A stretch of 64,000 bases of DNA from Chrysomallon squamiferum (GCA_012295275.1 CM022669.1:17092672-17156671); one strand, 5' to 3'; shown: positions 1-12,739, counted from the first letter of the stretch. The notes: generated by a model not told the origin, from the sequence alone. Made by a program: numbers and translations.

Positions 1-19
1 AGTGTAGGTGCTCTTTTTA

Positions 20-411
20 GAAATCAATTCTGAAAACACCGAGTGGTAAAATGTTATGTTTGTAAATGACCATCATTTGCATTATCCCAATCTAGAATGG
101 CTCCTTATGTGTGCATTTTTATTTTTATTTTATTTATTTTTTTTATTTTTATTTTTATTTTATTTTATTGTTTACTGTTTGCTGTCAAGATGTAATCATG
201 AAAAACTAATTTTGAAAAACCCCCAGAATGTTAAAGTTTATCAAAGACTGTTATTTGCATATGCTAATCTAGAATGTTTTGCACTCTGGTTTCCTCTTTG
301 CAGTGCTGATGTAATCACATTGGTTCAAAGAAATCAATTCTGAAAACATGCAGAAGAGGTAAATGTTATGTTTGTAAATGACTGTCATTTGCATATCCCA
401 ATCTAAAATGT
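20..411 (+). repeat. Tandemly duplicated segment, about 310 bp period
   Basis: The stretch from AAATCAATTCTGAAAACA through ATGTTATGTTTGTAAATGA to CCCAATCTA occurs at about 21-100 and again at 331-405 with few changes. A partial third copy (TTTGCATATGCTAATCTAG) is at 254-275. It is an intergenic local duplication with no reading frame conserved between copies. Confidence 0.7.
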
Positions 412-1453
412 CTCGTTGATTTGATTATCATTTCTTCCCTGTCCAACTCAGTAATTGTGCAGATCGTGTGGGAGCGTACTGGAAGTGTATCGCAGACTCT
501 CTGGGTTAAACATGGCTGGATTCAGATGACATCTTATAAATAATATCAGTTGTTCTGTGATGCACAGTCAAAAATATATTTATCATACAAATTTATACAA
601 AGAAAAAAGTGTGCAGACAGACAGACAGATAGACACGAAATAATTAAATTGCAGAGTGATGTCCATATAAATAGATTATAACCAAAGAGCCATAAAACAC
701 ACACACACAGACAGACAGTCACACAACCACACACACACAGACTTACAAACATAATAAACAAATCAAGTTAGGGATCATGAAATATTTTCCTATGCAAAAA
801 CGACCTTTAAGACCTGATTTCACAGACATAGATTTTTCAAACTTCTATCCATCTAAAAAAAAAAGTGTAAAGAAACGAAAATACATGCACAGACACACAC
901 ACACACACACACATTTTGCACTTAACATATGGCATAATTTTGTCCTGCTGTCAACAATACAAAAAACTGCTTCTAAAGTTAATACATGATTTAAGACAAT
1001 GGCATGCTGAAATGATAATTTATTAATATCTTTTCTTACAAACATAAAAAAAAATAAAAAAATAAAATTTAAAACAAAGGATTCTGTTTCAGACTGAAAA
1101 AAGAAAAGTTAATTCTAACTGCTGTAGACAAAGCGATTTCACTCCTGTCTGCAATTTTCAGGCATGTGTCACGCGTATTTTACAGAAACAATGAGAAGCG
1201 ATGGAGTAACTTTAAAAAAAAAAAAAAAGTAATAATAGACATTTCCACTGTAAAAAATATATTTTCTCTTTTCCTTCTACAGTCAAATGAATAAAAAAAA
1301 GAAATAAGTCACTGTGTAATACTATCCCAATAAAGAATAAGATACCACCAAATGTAGCATGTCAACTTGACAATAAATACATATATTATATATGAATACA
1401 GATGATGTATTCACATACATACACAGCCAGATATAAAACACAAACACAAGCAG

Positions 1454-1454
<1 letters not shown>

Positions 1455-1510
<56 letters not shown>
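1455..1510. repeat. (CA)n microsatellite
   Basis: An uninterrupted (CA)28 tract, accounting for the cysteine/valine-rich frame on the opposite strand. Confidence 0.95.
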
Positions 1511-1514
<4 letters not shown>

Positions 1515-1785
1515 AACACACAAACACATCTATATATGTATATAAATAATGTAAAAATATAAATACCTATGAAATACAATTCATATGAATATGTTTGAAG
1601 TACAAAATTTGATATTTATGAGTACTTAAGAACGAATCTGTGACATTTCTGTGACATTTCACTCTATTTCTAAAGTTAATGCATGTATTAAAACAAAAGT
1701 AATGGGAAATGTTAACTTCACTTGCATGGTATGTCTTGTAATCATATTCCTAAATTCTAGTAAATAAAACAAAGTGTGTATATGT

Positions 1786-2055
1786 GCGAGTGTGTATGTA
1801 TGTGTGTATGTGTGTATATACATATATATATATATGTCAAAATTATATATATATATAGATACAGATATATACATGTATGAATGTGTGTATGAGTGTATGT
1901 ATGTATGTATATATGTGTGTATGAGAGTATGTGTGTATGTATTATGTATGTATGTATGTATGTATGTATGTATGTGTATGTGTGTGTGTGTATGTATGTA
2001 TGTATGCATGCATGTCTGTATGCATGTCTGTATGCATGTATGTATGTATGTACAT
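1786..2055. repeat. (TATG)n/(TG)n compound microsatellite
   Basis: About 270 bases of TATG, TGTG and TATA repeats. Open frames on both strands are repeat artefacts. Confidence 0.92.
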
Positions 2056-2572
2056 ATATTATAAAGTATCTATGCTCATTTATGTAAATCTATTCCTCTA
2101 TAATATACATATCCTCTACACATGCAAAGTTCACACATGCATGCAATTTTCTTCACCTAATTAAGAGAAGAGATTCTCCAACATTTTTTTATTTTTTATT
2201 TTTTATTTTTTTTTACCTACAGAAAGGTTTCCAGAGATTTTTATCTCGGTCTGAAGCTGTGATTAAACTGTCATGTAGAAACCATCTGCATGTCAAACCA
2301 GTCACAGAGAGCTGCACCAGACTCCAGACTCAGCTCTAATTGGCTTAACCTATCACACGTGTACACACATACATACAGACAGTCACTTGCGGCACTGGGA
2401 AAAACCTAGCCAATAAACTTCTCGCCTGAAAGAATTTTTATTTTTATTTTTTAAAACCTGCCTTTCTTGGAGATCTCTAATTTGAAAGCAATGAATAAAC
2501 AGACAATTTCTTCTTCACCTTTCTCATTATTACTGGTCAGGTTTCTTCTGCTGACTTCTATAGAGCAGAGGC

Positions 2573-2584
2573 GGGGGGGGGGGG
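2573..2584 (+). repeat. Homopolymer G tract
   Basis: Twelve consecutive G residues in otherwise AT-rich DNA; prone to slippage and able to form G-quadruplex-type structures. Confidence 0.9.
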
Positions 2585-2797
2585 AATATTTGATAAAAAT
2601 AAAGAGGAGAAAAATGCAAGAGGGCAAGCCCCAGTTAATGAAAACATCAGCATTTTCGATGAGCCGAGCCAGCCGAGAAAGAAACACATACATAGACAGT
2701 TTGACTAACAGGCAGAAAATTGAAGCCATGTGCCTCAACCATTCATGTGTAATTTGCAGCAGGGGAGGCATGGAAACTTTTAAAGTTTTATGTGCAC

Positions 2798-2880
2798 ATG
2801 TGTGTGTGAGTGTGTGTGTGTGTGTGTGTGTGCCTGTGCACCTATCTGTTTGCTTGTGTGTGTGTGTGTGTGTGTGTGTA
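2798..2880. repeat. (TG)n microsatellite, interrupted
   Basis: Two long TG tracts separated by a short non-repeat spacer. Confidence 0.9.
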
Positions 2881-3955
2881 GGTGGATGTGCTGGTTACAT
2901 TTAGTGCAAAACAATTATGAGTTTAAACACCTAAAAGAATGGAGGATGTGTGCATGCATGCACACAGACAGACAGACACACACACAACATGTATTCACTC
3001 ATCACATGCACAGAATACTCAAGACAGACACACACACACACATTTTATAAGCATAAATATAGTCTGGAACTGCATGCACATCACAGAAATGTTACTTATA
3101 TATGCATGCATGAGCGAAGTATATATTAAATATGAAACTATAGTACTAGCTATATATATATATATATATACATCACCTTAGTAATTAATTTCCAGTTGAT
3201 GTTATCACCTAATATTTGTTGTTGTGTTTTTTGTTGTTGTTGGGAGTTGTTTTGTAATTTTTGTATTATTTATAGATATATATATATATTTTTTTTTTTT
3301 TAAATAAAAAGAATTATAGATATAATCTGTTCACAGTAGTATTTCAAATCTTAAGAAAGTTCTTCTCTTTTTATTATAAGTTACAAAATAACTTCAAAAC
3401 AAATCTGAAAGTAATTAAAAAAACTTAACAACATCAAGAAATTTGATTTATCAAGAACATACTGATATATATGTGTGTGTGTGTGTGTGTGTGTATGTTT
3501 TATCTATGTGTTATTACATACACCCCTGTATTCACCTAGTACAATACTCACTTTGTTGAACCTAAGTTAAAAACAGGGTTTTATTAAATACCTCCAAACA
3601 ATGAATCACTGTTTTAAACAGTAATCTGTGAATGTACAGTTATATCTGTTTACAGATTAAATGCAATTTGATAATAGGGAATTTAAAAGTGTTTCCAAGT
3701 TATCACCAACTGGTATGTGCAACATTCATAAAAAAGTGAAAATATAAATGTGATACAGATAAAGTTGTAAAATTTATTTCTACAAAATTTGAGATAAAAA
3801 AAGTTTGTAGGAAAAGCATGTATATATAAAGTAAGATGAAATTATCCTATAAAAAAAAGTAGGGGGTAAAAAAAAAGAAAAAAAAAAGACGTTTTTTGTA
3901 AATATCACACGTTTTCATGAATTTAACACGAAATCACATAAATGTATACCACACC

Positions 3956-4024
3956 CACTGACCACCCACCCACCCACCCACTCACTCACTCACTCACCCA
4001 CCCACTCACTCACTCACTCACTCA
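3956..4024. repeat. (CCCA)n/(CTCA)n tetranucleotide array
   Basis: CCCA blocks alternate with CTCA blocks, forming a higher-order pattern of two related tetranucleotides. Confidence 0.9.
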
Positions 4025-4250
4025 CATATATATAATACATATGCATGCAAGCACACTTAAGTTTTACCATCATCCAGACATACATAAACATAGTAGAAAA
4101 AAAATACATAACGTATCTTAATAGAAACAATCCAGATATTTTTGAGATTTGTTAACAACCAGTCAATCATTCAGTCATATTATATATTACATCAAAACAT
4201 TATGGTAGAAATAGAAATATTGGTCTAATGGAAATGTGATATGAATCTTT

Positions 4251-4534
4251 TACACACACACATGGACACGTGCACGCACATGCACACATGCACGCACATG
4301 CACACACACACAAACACACACACACACAACACGCACACAAGCACACACACACAAACACAAACACACACACACATGCACACAAACACAAACACGCACACAA
4401 ATACAAACACACAAACACGCACACAAACACACGCACACACACACATACACGCACACACACACGCATGCACACACACACACGCACACACACATGCACACAC
4501 GCACACACATGCACACACACAGACACACACACAG
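4251..4534. repeat. Long degenerate (CA)n array
   Basis: About 284 bases of CACACA with scattered G and AA interruptions. It is open in several frames on both strands only because of repeat composition. Confidence 0.92.
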
Positions 4535-4867
4535 TATACAGTTAGATGATGACATTTAATGATGGTGAGAATAAACAGCTGTTTCAGATAATCACTGGTG
4601 ATAAACTGAAGGTACTGATATAATGCAGCGTCTAACAACTATTAATTAAAGGTGATTAATGATACTAATATATTACCAGGTAACAGGTATACCACTCCTC
4701 GGTGTGTTTTATCACTGCTGCCTGCTGTAAGATTTATTACCTGTTTCAATCTGTGTTTTAAAAAACATGCACACTTTGTTTTTAAACTCGCGGGCATCGT
4801 TAATGACTGATACAGCAATTCCTATGATGTTTCCCCCTGAATATATAGTGACTGGTATAGGATCTTT

Positions 4868-5025
4868 TCCTGTTTGTTTGTTTGTTTGTTTGTTTGTTTT
4901 TGCTCCAGATATTTGTTTAATACATTCTACACAAATTGTGACAATCTGCACTATCGGGGATTCGAACTCACAAACGTAGGAATCATGACTCACCATGCAT
5001 ACTGATCCACCATCAATACATTAGG
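4868..5025 (-). mobile_element. tRNA-derived SINE (candidate) with (CAAA)n tail
   Basis: On the minus strand, 4969-4954 reads GAGTTCGAATCCCCGA, a near-perfect polymerase III B box. It is preceded about 35-45 bases upstream by A-box-like sequence (GGATCAGTATGCATGG). About 55 bases after the B box follows a (CAAA)n tail, seen as (GTTT)n at about 4871-4899 on the plus strand. This order of tRNA-like head, short body and simple-repeat tail is typical of a SINE. A free tRNA gene is unlikely because the acceptor ends do not pair. Confidence 0.6.
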
Positions 5026-5510
5026 TGACAATAGAATCCCCTGAAGAGTGGTTCACATTTTCATCAGTCCAGACAAACACCTGTTTCTGCCACAGTTCCA
5101 GTTTTTCTGTGGTTTTGACACTAACACAGCAATCTGTAACACAACCTCTGGTTTATCATATAACAACTTTTTGATTAGGCCACCACAATGACTGAGTATC
5201 ATGTGTTTCTAGAGAGGTTCACATTTTTTGCCATTAGATGGCTATACCCAAACTGAAGATTAAATATTTTATTGTATTTTGAACATGTTTTTTTTAGTCA
5301 GGTGTACATTCATTCATTCATACATACCATTAAACAAGACTGGTATACTAATTAGTTTCAACCATATCGTGCTGCTTTTTCATATTTGTCAGTCTTTTAC
5401 ATTACTTAGCATATTAATGTAAAATTTGGTCTTTTATAAAAGTAAATGTATGTGTGTGTATATCAATGCTTGAACTACAATAAAAGTTACACCATTACTT
5501 AAAATCCTTA

Positions 5511-5735
5511 TTTATTTCACACTAATAATGCAGACACACAAAACAAAATCAGTGGAAACTGAACAACAAAATCTATATATGCTGACATTTTAAATATCTA
5601 AATTATTTCACGCTTATAATGCAGACATATAACACAAATTCACAACTAAAACCCATATGCCGATGCTGTAATAAGTAATTTATTTTAACACTAATAATGC
5701 AGACAAAACACGAAACCAGTGGAAATTAAAAAGAT
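5511..5735 (+). repeat. Three diverged tandem units of about 80-90 bp
   Basis: The landmark AATGCAGACA recurs at 5527, 5618 and 5696, each time preceded by TTATTT and followed by AC-rich sequence; GTGGAAA follows in units 1 and 3. Spacings are 91 and 78. Confidence 0.65.
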
Positions 5736-6098
5736 ACCGAAATAACACAAAATTATTTTAAATACTGATTTGCTGTTAACAGGTGAGTCTTCTGATTTAT
5801 GTTGTTTTTGATTGTTTTTTTCTGCGTAGCACTTATAGCATTAGATGGAAATGTGTTTACCACTTTCCAGTAATAAAGAGAATTTTTGTCGCTGTTTTTC
5901 CTTTTAACATAACTATGATAATTACATACTATCACACTAATGACTGACTTGTATTTCATATTTGTGGTTTGTCTACAAAAATATTTGCTCTCGCTCTCTA
6001 AGAAGCAAGAAGGAAAACATTGTATTTTTTAACTGAAGAAATTATTATATACATACATACGTACATATATGTATGTATGTGTGTATGTCTATAGATAT

Positions 6099-6102
<4 letters not shown>

Positions 6103-6190
<88 letters not shown>
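6103..6190. repeat. (AG)44 microsatellite
   Basis: A pure 88-base AG tract, followed by T-rich sequence. Polypurine mirror repeats of this length can form triplex (H-DNA). Confidence 0.95.
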
Positions 6191-6194
<4 letters not shown>

Positions 6195-6299
6195 TTTTTT
6201 TGTGTTTTTTTTTTGTAAAAATATGATTTGATATCATGTTCATCATTTTCATTCTATACTTTTTCTTCCTAATAAACCAGTTAACCTTTATTGTTATTT

Positions 6300-6361
6300 T
6301 TATTATTATTACAACTATTATTATTGTTATTATTATTATTATTATTATTATGATTATTATG

Positions 6362-6400
<39 letters not shown>

Positions 6401-6402
6401 GA
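6300..6402. repeat. (ATT)n microsatellite
   Basis: An ATT/GTT/GATT trinucleotide tract. A similar tract follows at 6838-6956. Confidence 0.9.
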
Positions 6403-6551
6403 TTAACTAAGGTAAAACATGATCTTGGCTGTCAAGTGATGCAAACAGCAGTGGTTAAAGCAAACAGGACCTGTTAACACTCAAGTTTTACATATTTTGT
6501 TTCACTGTCAGAATTTTGCCACGTGATCTCCGAGGCAGACATCCAGATTCC

Positions 6552-6618
6552 TACTGACTGACCGGTGTCTTCCCATTTGGTAGATTCCCAGTTCATATAA
6601 TTCCCATTTCGTAGAAAA
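6552..6618 (+). repeat. Dispersed repeat copy (inverted partner at 8.3 kb)
   Basis: CCCATTTGGTAGATTCCCA and a second CCCATTTCGTAGAAA match the reverse complement of 8321-8370. The sequences are diverged copies of one interspersed repeat. Confidence 0.55.
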
Positions 6619-7556
6619 ACCTGGTTTACCGCAATACCTGATTACCTCTGTATATAATGAACTTGGCCTGTGCATACATCTGGTTTCTTTCTAACATTCA
6701 GAGGGGAAGCACATTGTTCCTAAATCGATTATGTAACATCAACCGAAAGCAGAATAAGCATTCACAACTCATTTGTTGTTGATTTGTTACTTTTTCATTA
6801 TTTCATCATCTTCCTCCTTCTCATTATCATCATCAACATTATTATTATTATTATTATATTATTACTATTATTATTGTTGTTATTATTATTGTTATTCTTC
6901 TTATTCTTCTTATTATAATTAGTTACTATTATTATTATTATTATTATTATTATTTAAACTGGTCATTTCTAATTCATAAACATTTCATTTCCGTTACAAA
7001 ACAAGCAACCAATAATAAACAATTTTACATCAATTTCATCTATCTATTAAAAAACAAAACGAAAAAAGAATGAAAGAAAAGAAAAATGGCTTGCTTCTGT
7101 AAGAGAATACGAGAAAAAATATTATAAATAACTAATTCAGCAAATATAATTTTTAACAAAACATATTTTACATATGAGTAATTTACTTATATTCAGTAAA
7201 TAGAATATTTCTTACATTTATCATTAACTTTTCGAATCCAACCGTATTCAGCTTAAACATGTACAAGATATCTGCTACTGATCATATTTACATTATGCAC
7301 ACATAGTGACATATATTCAGATTGTGCACATATTATACAATATATGTGACATAGTATATTAATAGTGTGTACACTAAAGATATTATGACCTGCAAATACT
7401 TTGGCTAAGACTGAAAAAGTTTATATGAAGGACCAAATCATTGGGAATACTTTTAGATAAATACCTTCTTTTTTTATTATTTACATTCACTATATTCGAT
7501 ACATAGATTATTTCGATATTTGTCATATTTGCATGCGATAAGCAATATCCATACTA

Positions 7557-8217
7557 CAATAATACCTCAGATTAAAGATGTAATTGGTTCCAAAACTTCC
7601 AATAATTAAGTGAGGTAAGCGGGAGACTAATTTACATAGAATTAAGGTTAAAAGCAGTGGTTACTTTCTCGCCGATGAGATCCGACATAAAAAAAAGATG
7701 TGAAATAAGGAGAAATAAAACGGCAGTTTAGACATAAATGATTTAATAGATTGCAGATATTAAATAAACAGTAAATCATTTACAAATCAATTTATACAAA
7801 TACATTAAGAAATAAGTATATGCCGCTCATTGTGGGTTTTGGTTTCATTTAAGATAATGTATTTTGTTTCTAAAGTTATTATCTTCTGTTTCTTTTATCA
7901 TCAGCATTTGCCGGTATACTGTTATTCGTTTTGACATATTGGAAGGGTAAATTACAAACAAGTTTAAGTCTAAATCGAAGCAGAAGACAAAAGAGAATCA
8001 GAATATCAGATGCACATATGACGTGTCAACTGATCAACACAGCTGAGAGAAGCTCGTGAATGAACGAAAAATTAAAGAAAAAGGACTTAAAAACATGCAC
8101 TGTATACATTTGTATCATTTATTTCGAGCAATTAACTATTAAATTAAATTTCTATTTATATAATTTGTAAAGAAGAAAGACTGTTAAAGCGTGGTATCGT
8201 TAAGCGAGATGTTACTG
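7557..8217. mobile_element. Pogo/Tigger-like nonautonomous DNA transposon (candidate, 661 bp)
   Basis: The left end CAATAATACCTCAGATTAAAG and the reverse complement of the right end (CAGTAACATCTCGCTTAACG) match at about 17 of 22 positions. Both resemble the ACCTCG..TTAA.. terminal repeats of pogo/Tigger elements. TA flanks both ends (7555-7556 and 8218-8219), the target duplication expected of Tc1/mariner-superfamily elements. No transposase frame remains inside. Both ends are diverged, so it is an old copy. Confidence 0.5.
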
Positions 8218-8320
8218 TATTTATACAATAATAATCGCTTTCCAAATAATCTGGAGCAGTTCATTAAAATGACTGAGGTAAAACCAAACATGTCAATAAG
8301 ACCACTGAACCACATTTAGC

Positions 8321-8370
8321 CTTTCTATGAAATGGGATTCTACCAAATGGGACTAAGCCGACTGACCAGA
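8321..8370 (-). repeat. Dispersed repeat copy (inverted partner at 6.55 kb)
   Basis: On the minus strand it reads TCCCATTTGGTAGAATCCCA then TTTCATAGAAAGG, matching the repeat at 6552-6618. Confidence 0.55.
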
Positions 8371-8659
8371 CTACACTGGCACCAGCAGATCCAAGATAAA
8401 ATACAGAAAAGAAAAACAAATTATATAAATAAAAGAAAAGAAAAGAAAGAGGAGAAAAGAACAGAAAAAAATGCAGGGTAAATAAGATTAGATGAAAAGA
8501 AAACAGAACGCAGCAAAGGAAAAAAAAAAAGAATAAAAAAATATTAAAAAGAAGAAGAAAATAAATAAATATATAAATAATGATAATAATAATAATAATA
8601 GTAATAATAATAATAACAATAATAATAATAATAAAAACACTTACTGAAGAAAAAAAAAA

Positions 8660-8780
8660 GAGAGAGAGAGAGCAATATAAAGGAAGAAAGATGGAGAGAT
8701 AGATCAAGAGAGGTGAGAGTAAGAGAGATTCAGACAATTTTTCAAACTGTTATAATGATAACTTGGTATTTGTAAATAAC
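8660..8780 (+). repeat. Dispersed repeat with flanking GA microsatellite, copy 1
   Basis: AAAGGAAGAAAGATGGAGAG continues to ATTTGTAAATAAC; about 115 bases match 10779-10891 in the same orientation. Confidence 0.75.
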
Positions 8781-9394
8781 AAACGAAATCAAAAGAAAAA
8801 AACAGAAAAGGAATTATTATTATTACACAAGGGAAAAATGAAATGAATATGAAAACGGAAGTAACAAAACTTAGAATGTGAAAATGCTTCACAAGGTGAA
8901 AATGAGAGTAAAAACGAAAATGGAAGTTGTATTTTTTTTTAAACAGGAGAAATCAAAAAAGTCGACAGCATGAAAACTAAATAAGATATAAATCCACAGA
9001 CCAAACTGAAAATAAAATTGAAATAACAACACTTGGGATAAATAAAAAATAAATAAACAAAATAATAAACAAAATAAAATAAAATAAATATTAAAAATAA
9101 AGACAAAAAAAATAAAAAAAGCCATTAACTGGGCAACAGCTTGGAGATCAAATCACACTGTGATACACGGTCTATTGGAAAATAAATTACTTACTATTAC
9201 ATTAACGCATCCAAATATTTACTACAGTCAACTTGCACATTCCCAAATACCGCAGACATTGATATTTCATTTATTGTGCTCTGCTTCTGAAGCGAAATAG
9301 TTTTGAAATTTATTCTCCATCACATCCAGAGTGTGTTCTGTTCTGTAAGCTATTTTCCAGTTCAGTTACACAGGCACTGAACCAATTTAGCCTG

Positions 9395-9500
9395 CCATTC
9401 ACACTTCAAAGAAGCTGGCTGCTAGTCACTGATCTGATACTGCCCTAAGGCTTGGCAGGCCACAGGATCAATCCTCCTTGATGCACCCATTTCACTTTCA
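9395..9500 (+). mobile_element. SINE fragment with degenerate B box
   Basis: It contains a tRNA-like head with an A-box-like GCTGGCTGCTAGTCACTG and a B-box-like AGGATCAATCCTCC, followed by GATGCACCC. The same B-box variant recurs at 12.76 kb and 48.65 kb, which supports one degenerate SINE family. Confidence 0.4.
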
Positions 9501-9991
9501 TCAATAATTTCCCCTTAACAAGATTATCAAATGCTGTAGCGGACACTTTCCCGTCTGCGGGAAGGTGAAAGAAAAATACTGCATTTTGCTGATGTGTTAA
9601 GAATAACCTATATGCAAACTATGAACCAAATTTTCACAGCCAGCTTTGTGTTTTCGTGGATTTATCTGTGTTGTATATGTGCAATGTTTAAACATCTGAG
9701 TCTAAGAAATCCAGGATTTCAGCATCATATGATTTCACACCTCTGATAATGGTTAATATTTAAGATGTCATTAAACATTCATTCAGATCAATGTAGGCCC
9801 ATTTTCTAAACTTGTGATACACATGCAATGATAATTAACAATTTCTCAAAAAGGTAAATTATCTGAAATACATTTAAAGATATAACAATAAATTATTTTC
9901 TTTCTTTTTCTTTCCTTAAATTCATCAAAATGTTTTGTTGATTTTGTTTTAAATTTTGGTTAAACATAAAATTCCATTTACATTTTGCTAC

Positions 9992-10195
9992 AATATATAT
10001 ATATATATGTGTGTGTGTGTATATATGTGGGTGTGCGTATGTGTGTGTACATGTGTGCGTGTATATGTGTGTGTGTGTATGTTTATGTATGTCTATGTGT
10101 CTGTGTATATGTGTGTGTGTGTCTATATATGTATGTGTGTGTGTATATATATATGTGTGTGTGTGTGTGTGTTTGTCTATATATGTATGTGTGTG

Positions 10196-10283
<88 letters not shown>

Positions 10284-10315
10284 TACACACACACATATAT
10301 ATACACACATATATA
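9992..10315. repeat. Compound (TA)n-(TG)n-(TA)n-(CA)n array
   Basis: About 320 bases alternating TATA and TGTG blocks. At 10203-10294 a long TG tract passes through TA into a CA tract, so the arms are complementary. Confidence 0.93.
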
Positions 10316-10704
10316 CAAAATGTATACAAAACCAACATTCCAAAAGAGCAGTATAAGAATGTACTGGCTTAACCCTGAAAGGCTTGATTGGCTGAGGTGA
10401 CAGCACAAAAGGGTTAACCAGTGTCAGTTCAAATGCCATGATCTCCAGTCATGTGTCAGTTTGTTCTCATGATAAAAACAAATTCATAAACAAATTCATA
10501 AATAAAAATAATAATAATGCTTCCTGACATTTAAGTATGAAATGATGCAGTTATTTACTACAGTTCATTTGACAATAACATCTTCATTAGAATTTACATA
10601 CCAAACATATCTGTAAAGCCAATTTACACTGAGCTGTTGATGTATCTGAGAGATACACACACAGAGAGAGAAGGTTGGATATGGTGTTTTATAGCATGAA
10701 TGTG

Positions 10705-10732
10705 TGTGTGTGTGTGTGTGTGCAAGAGAGAA

Positions 10733-10782
<50 letters not shown>

Positions 10783-10892
10783 CAATGTAAAGGAAGAAAG
10801 ATGGAGAGATAGATAGAGAGAGGTGAGAGTGAGTAGGATTCAGACAGTTTTTCAAATCATTTATAAACATAACTCGGTATTTGCAAATAACT
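10705..10892 (+). repeat. (GT)n/(GA)n tracts plus dispersed repeat copy 2
   Basis: (GT)n at 10701-10722 and (AG)n at about 10733-10778 run directly into AAAGGAAGAAAGATGGAGAG. This gives a second copy of the 8.7-kb repeat. The GA tract has expanded relative to copy 1. Confidence 0.8.
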
Positions 10893-11820
10893 GTGGATAT
10901 GCACATTTGCTTGTTATGTACAAGAAAGAAGAAATAAAGAGGACATTTATTGTTAGTAAACTGTATCTATGTCAGTTAATAGAGATGAACTTCAGAATTG
11001 TCAACATGTTGATCTTCAGTGGATAAGAAAATTGAATGTAGATTTACACAGCAGTATTTGAAGAGGAGATTAGTTAAATGAAATCTTATTAGAAAGTTCT
11101 TTCTTATTTTTTAATTTATCTCTTTTTTCTTTTCTTAAATAGATGAGAAAGTGAGAGAGAGAGAAAAGTGGAGTTTGCAAGATTTATTTATTTTTATTTT
11201 CTTTCCGAGTTGTAAATAATAATAATAGAAGTTGCCGAGTGTATGTATTGTGCCTACATCTGTTTTCTGTACCCATTATTTGAAACTACAATAATGTACA
11301 TGCACATAGCTGCATATTGCATGACCTATAATCATGTTAATGTATGTACGCATTTATACAGAGCACCATGCAATTCTTTTATGCCATTTAGAACAAATAA
11401 AATAAATATACATTATGTACTCTGTTGCCATGACAACTGATACATACCAGAGGGGTCCACTGGTTTAAACTGCTTCCTTACTTAACTACAGATCAAAACA
11501 ATAAATTTAATTCTGTTATATGAGCTTGTGTCAGTCAAAACAGCTTGCTTTCAGGAACTGAATCCAAACGTTGTCTGGTATCTATGGCAACGATAAAGTC
11601 TGTTGAATGAAAAAAACTGTTCCCATTGTTTACATATTTGGTACAGATGGACATGTAAGATATCCATGGCAGTTTCTGCTGATATTCAAAGAAATAATTT
11701 TTTTTTTATTAAGTTTATCATCATCAATCGATATAAAATACAAAATTAAAATAAAAAATAAATAAAAAATAAAAAATCAACAAAATACAAATGTATCTAT
11801 TTATCTATCTATCTGTCACA

Positions 11821-11831
11821 CACACAAAACA

Positions 11832-11926
<95 letters not shown>
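11821..11926. repeat. (CA)n followed by (GA)n microsatellite
   Basis: A short CA tract runs directly into about 38 GA units. A coiled frame rich in Arg/Glu arises only from the repeat. Confidence 0.95.
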
Positions 11927-11928
<2 letters not shown>

Positions 11929-12739
11929 TTTATTCAAGAAATAACATTAATAACAATAAAGAAAATACGTGGATTACTAATAAATATAAAATGAATAAAA
12001 AGTTCTAGATCCATAAACAAATATTTAAAAAATACAAGAAGAAAAAACAAAAAAAAACAACAACAAGACAACAATAACAAGAAATAAACAAAAACAAAAT
12101 GTTTTTTTTTAAAAACATGTACGATAAGATCTCAACATAATGGGTGGATTACAAAGGTTTTTTGTTGGTGTTTTTTGTTGGTTTTTTTTTTTGTTTTTCT
12201 TTCCTGTTTAATTTGATATAATAAAAGCTTTTTCTTTTCTAAATGGTGATAGGTTACAAAGCCAAAGTTTGCCAAAGGCAAGCCCAGTGTATCGTTACCG
12301 AAACTAACAGCATTCAAAGAATGAGAGGAAAACTAATTATCTCAGAGATGAATGAACAATCTTCAAAGATCATCTGAGAAAATGATCAGGATACAAAACA
12401 CCTGGCTTCTCGTGCTACAATAATAAAAAAAATTAAAAAAAATAAAAATAAAAAAATAAAACATTATTATTATTTTTTTGTTTTCCATTATTTTTGTTTT
12501 ATGGCCTCTGTATTGTTATTTATTTTATTTTTATTTTTTTTTTATTTTCCTTCTAGTTTTTTTGGGGTGTGAGTCTTTTGGAGTTTGCAGTTTTTTTGGG
12601 GGTGTTTTTTTGAAACTTTTGCTTTCTCTCCTTTATCTTTGATCTTATTCCAATTTTTTTCCACTATGCTTTTTTTTTTTTTTTTTTTTTTTTATTATTA
12701 TTATTTACTTTGGAATATTTATCAATTTTTACATAAGTA

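Noticed and set aside
4200-4640. Several long overlapping open frames on both strands rich in Cys/Val or His/Thr
   Set aside because: They are translations of a (CA)n microsatellite, open in most frames, with no unique coding sequence.
4930-5020. A functional tRNA gene on the minus strand
   Set aside because: The B box is good, but no acceptor-stem pairing can be drawn and a simple-repeat tail follows, so a SINE fits better.
8264-9125. Phe/Ile/Leu-rich frames on the minus strand that look like membrane proteins
   Set aside because: They are read from A-rich, GAAA-rich low-complexity DNA on the other strand. There is no domain, no splice structure and no compositional shift.
9893-10439. Frames of 118-171 codons on both strands
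   Set aside because: They derive from the compound TA/TG/CA array and have no protein-like composition outside it.
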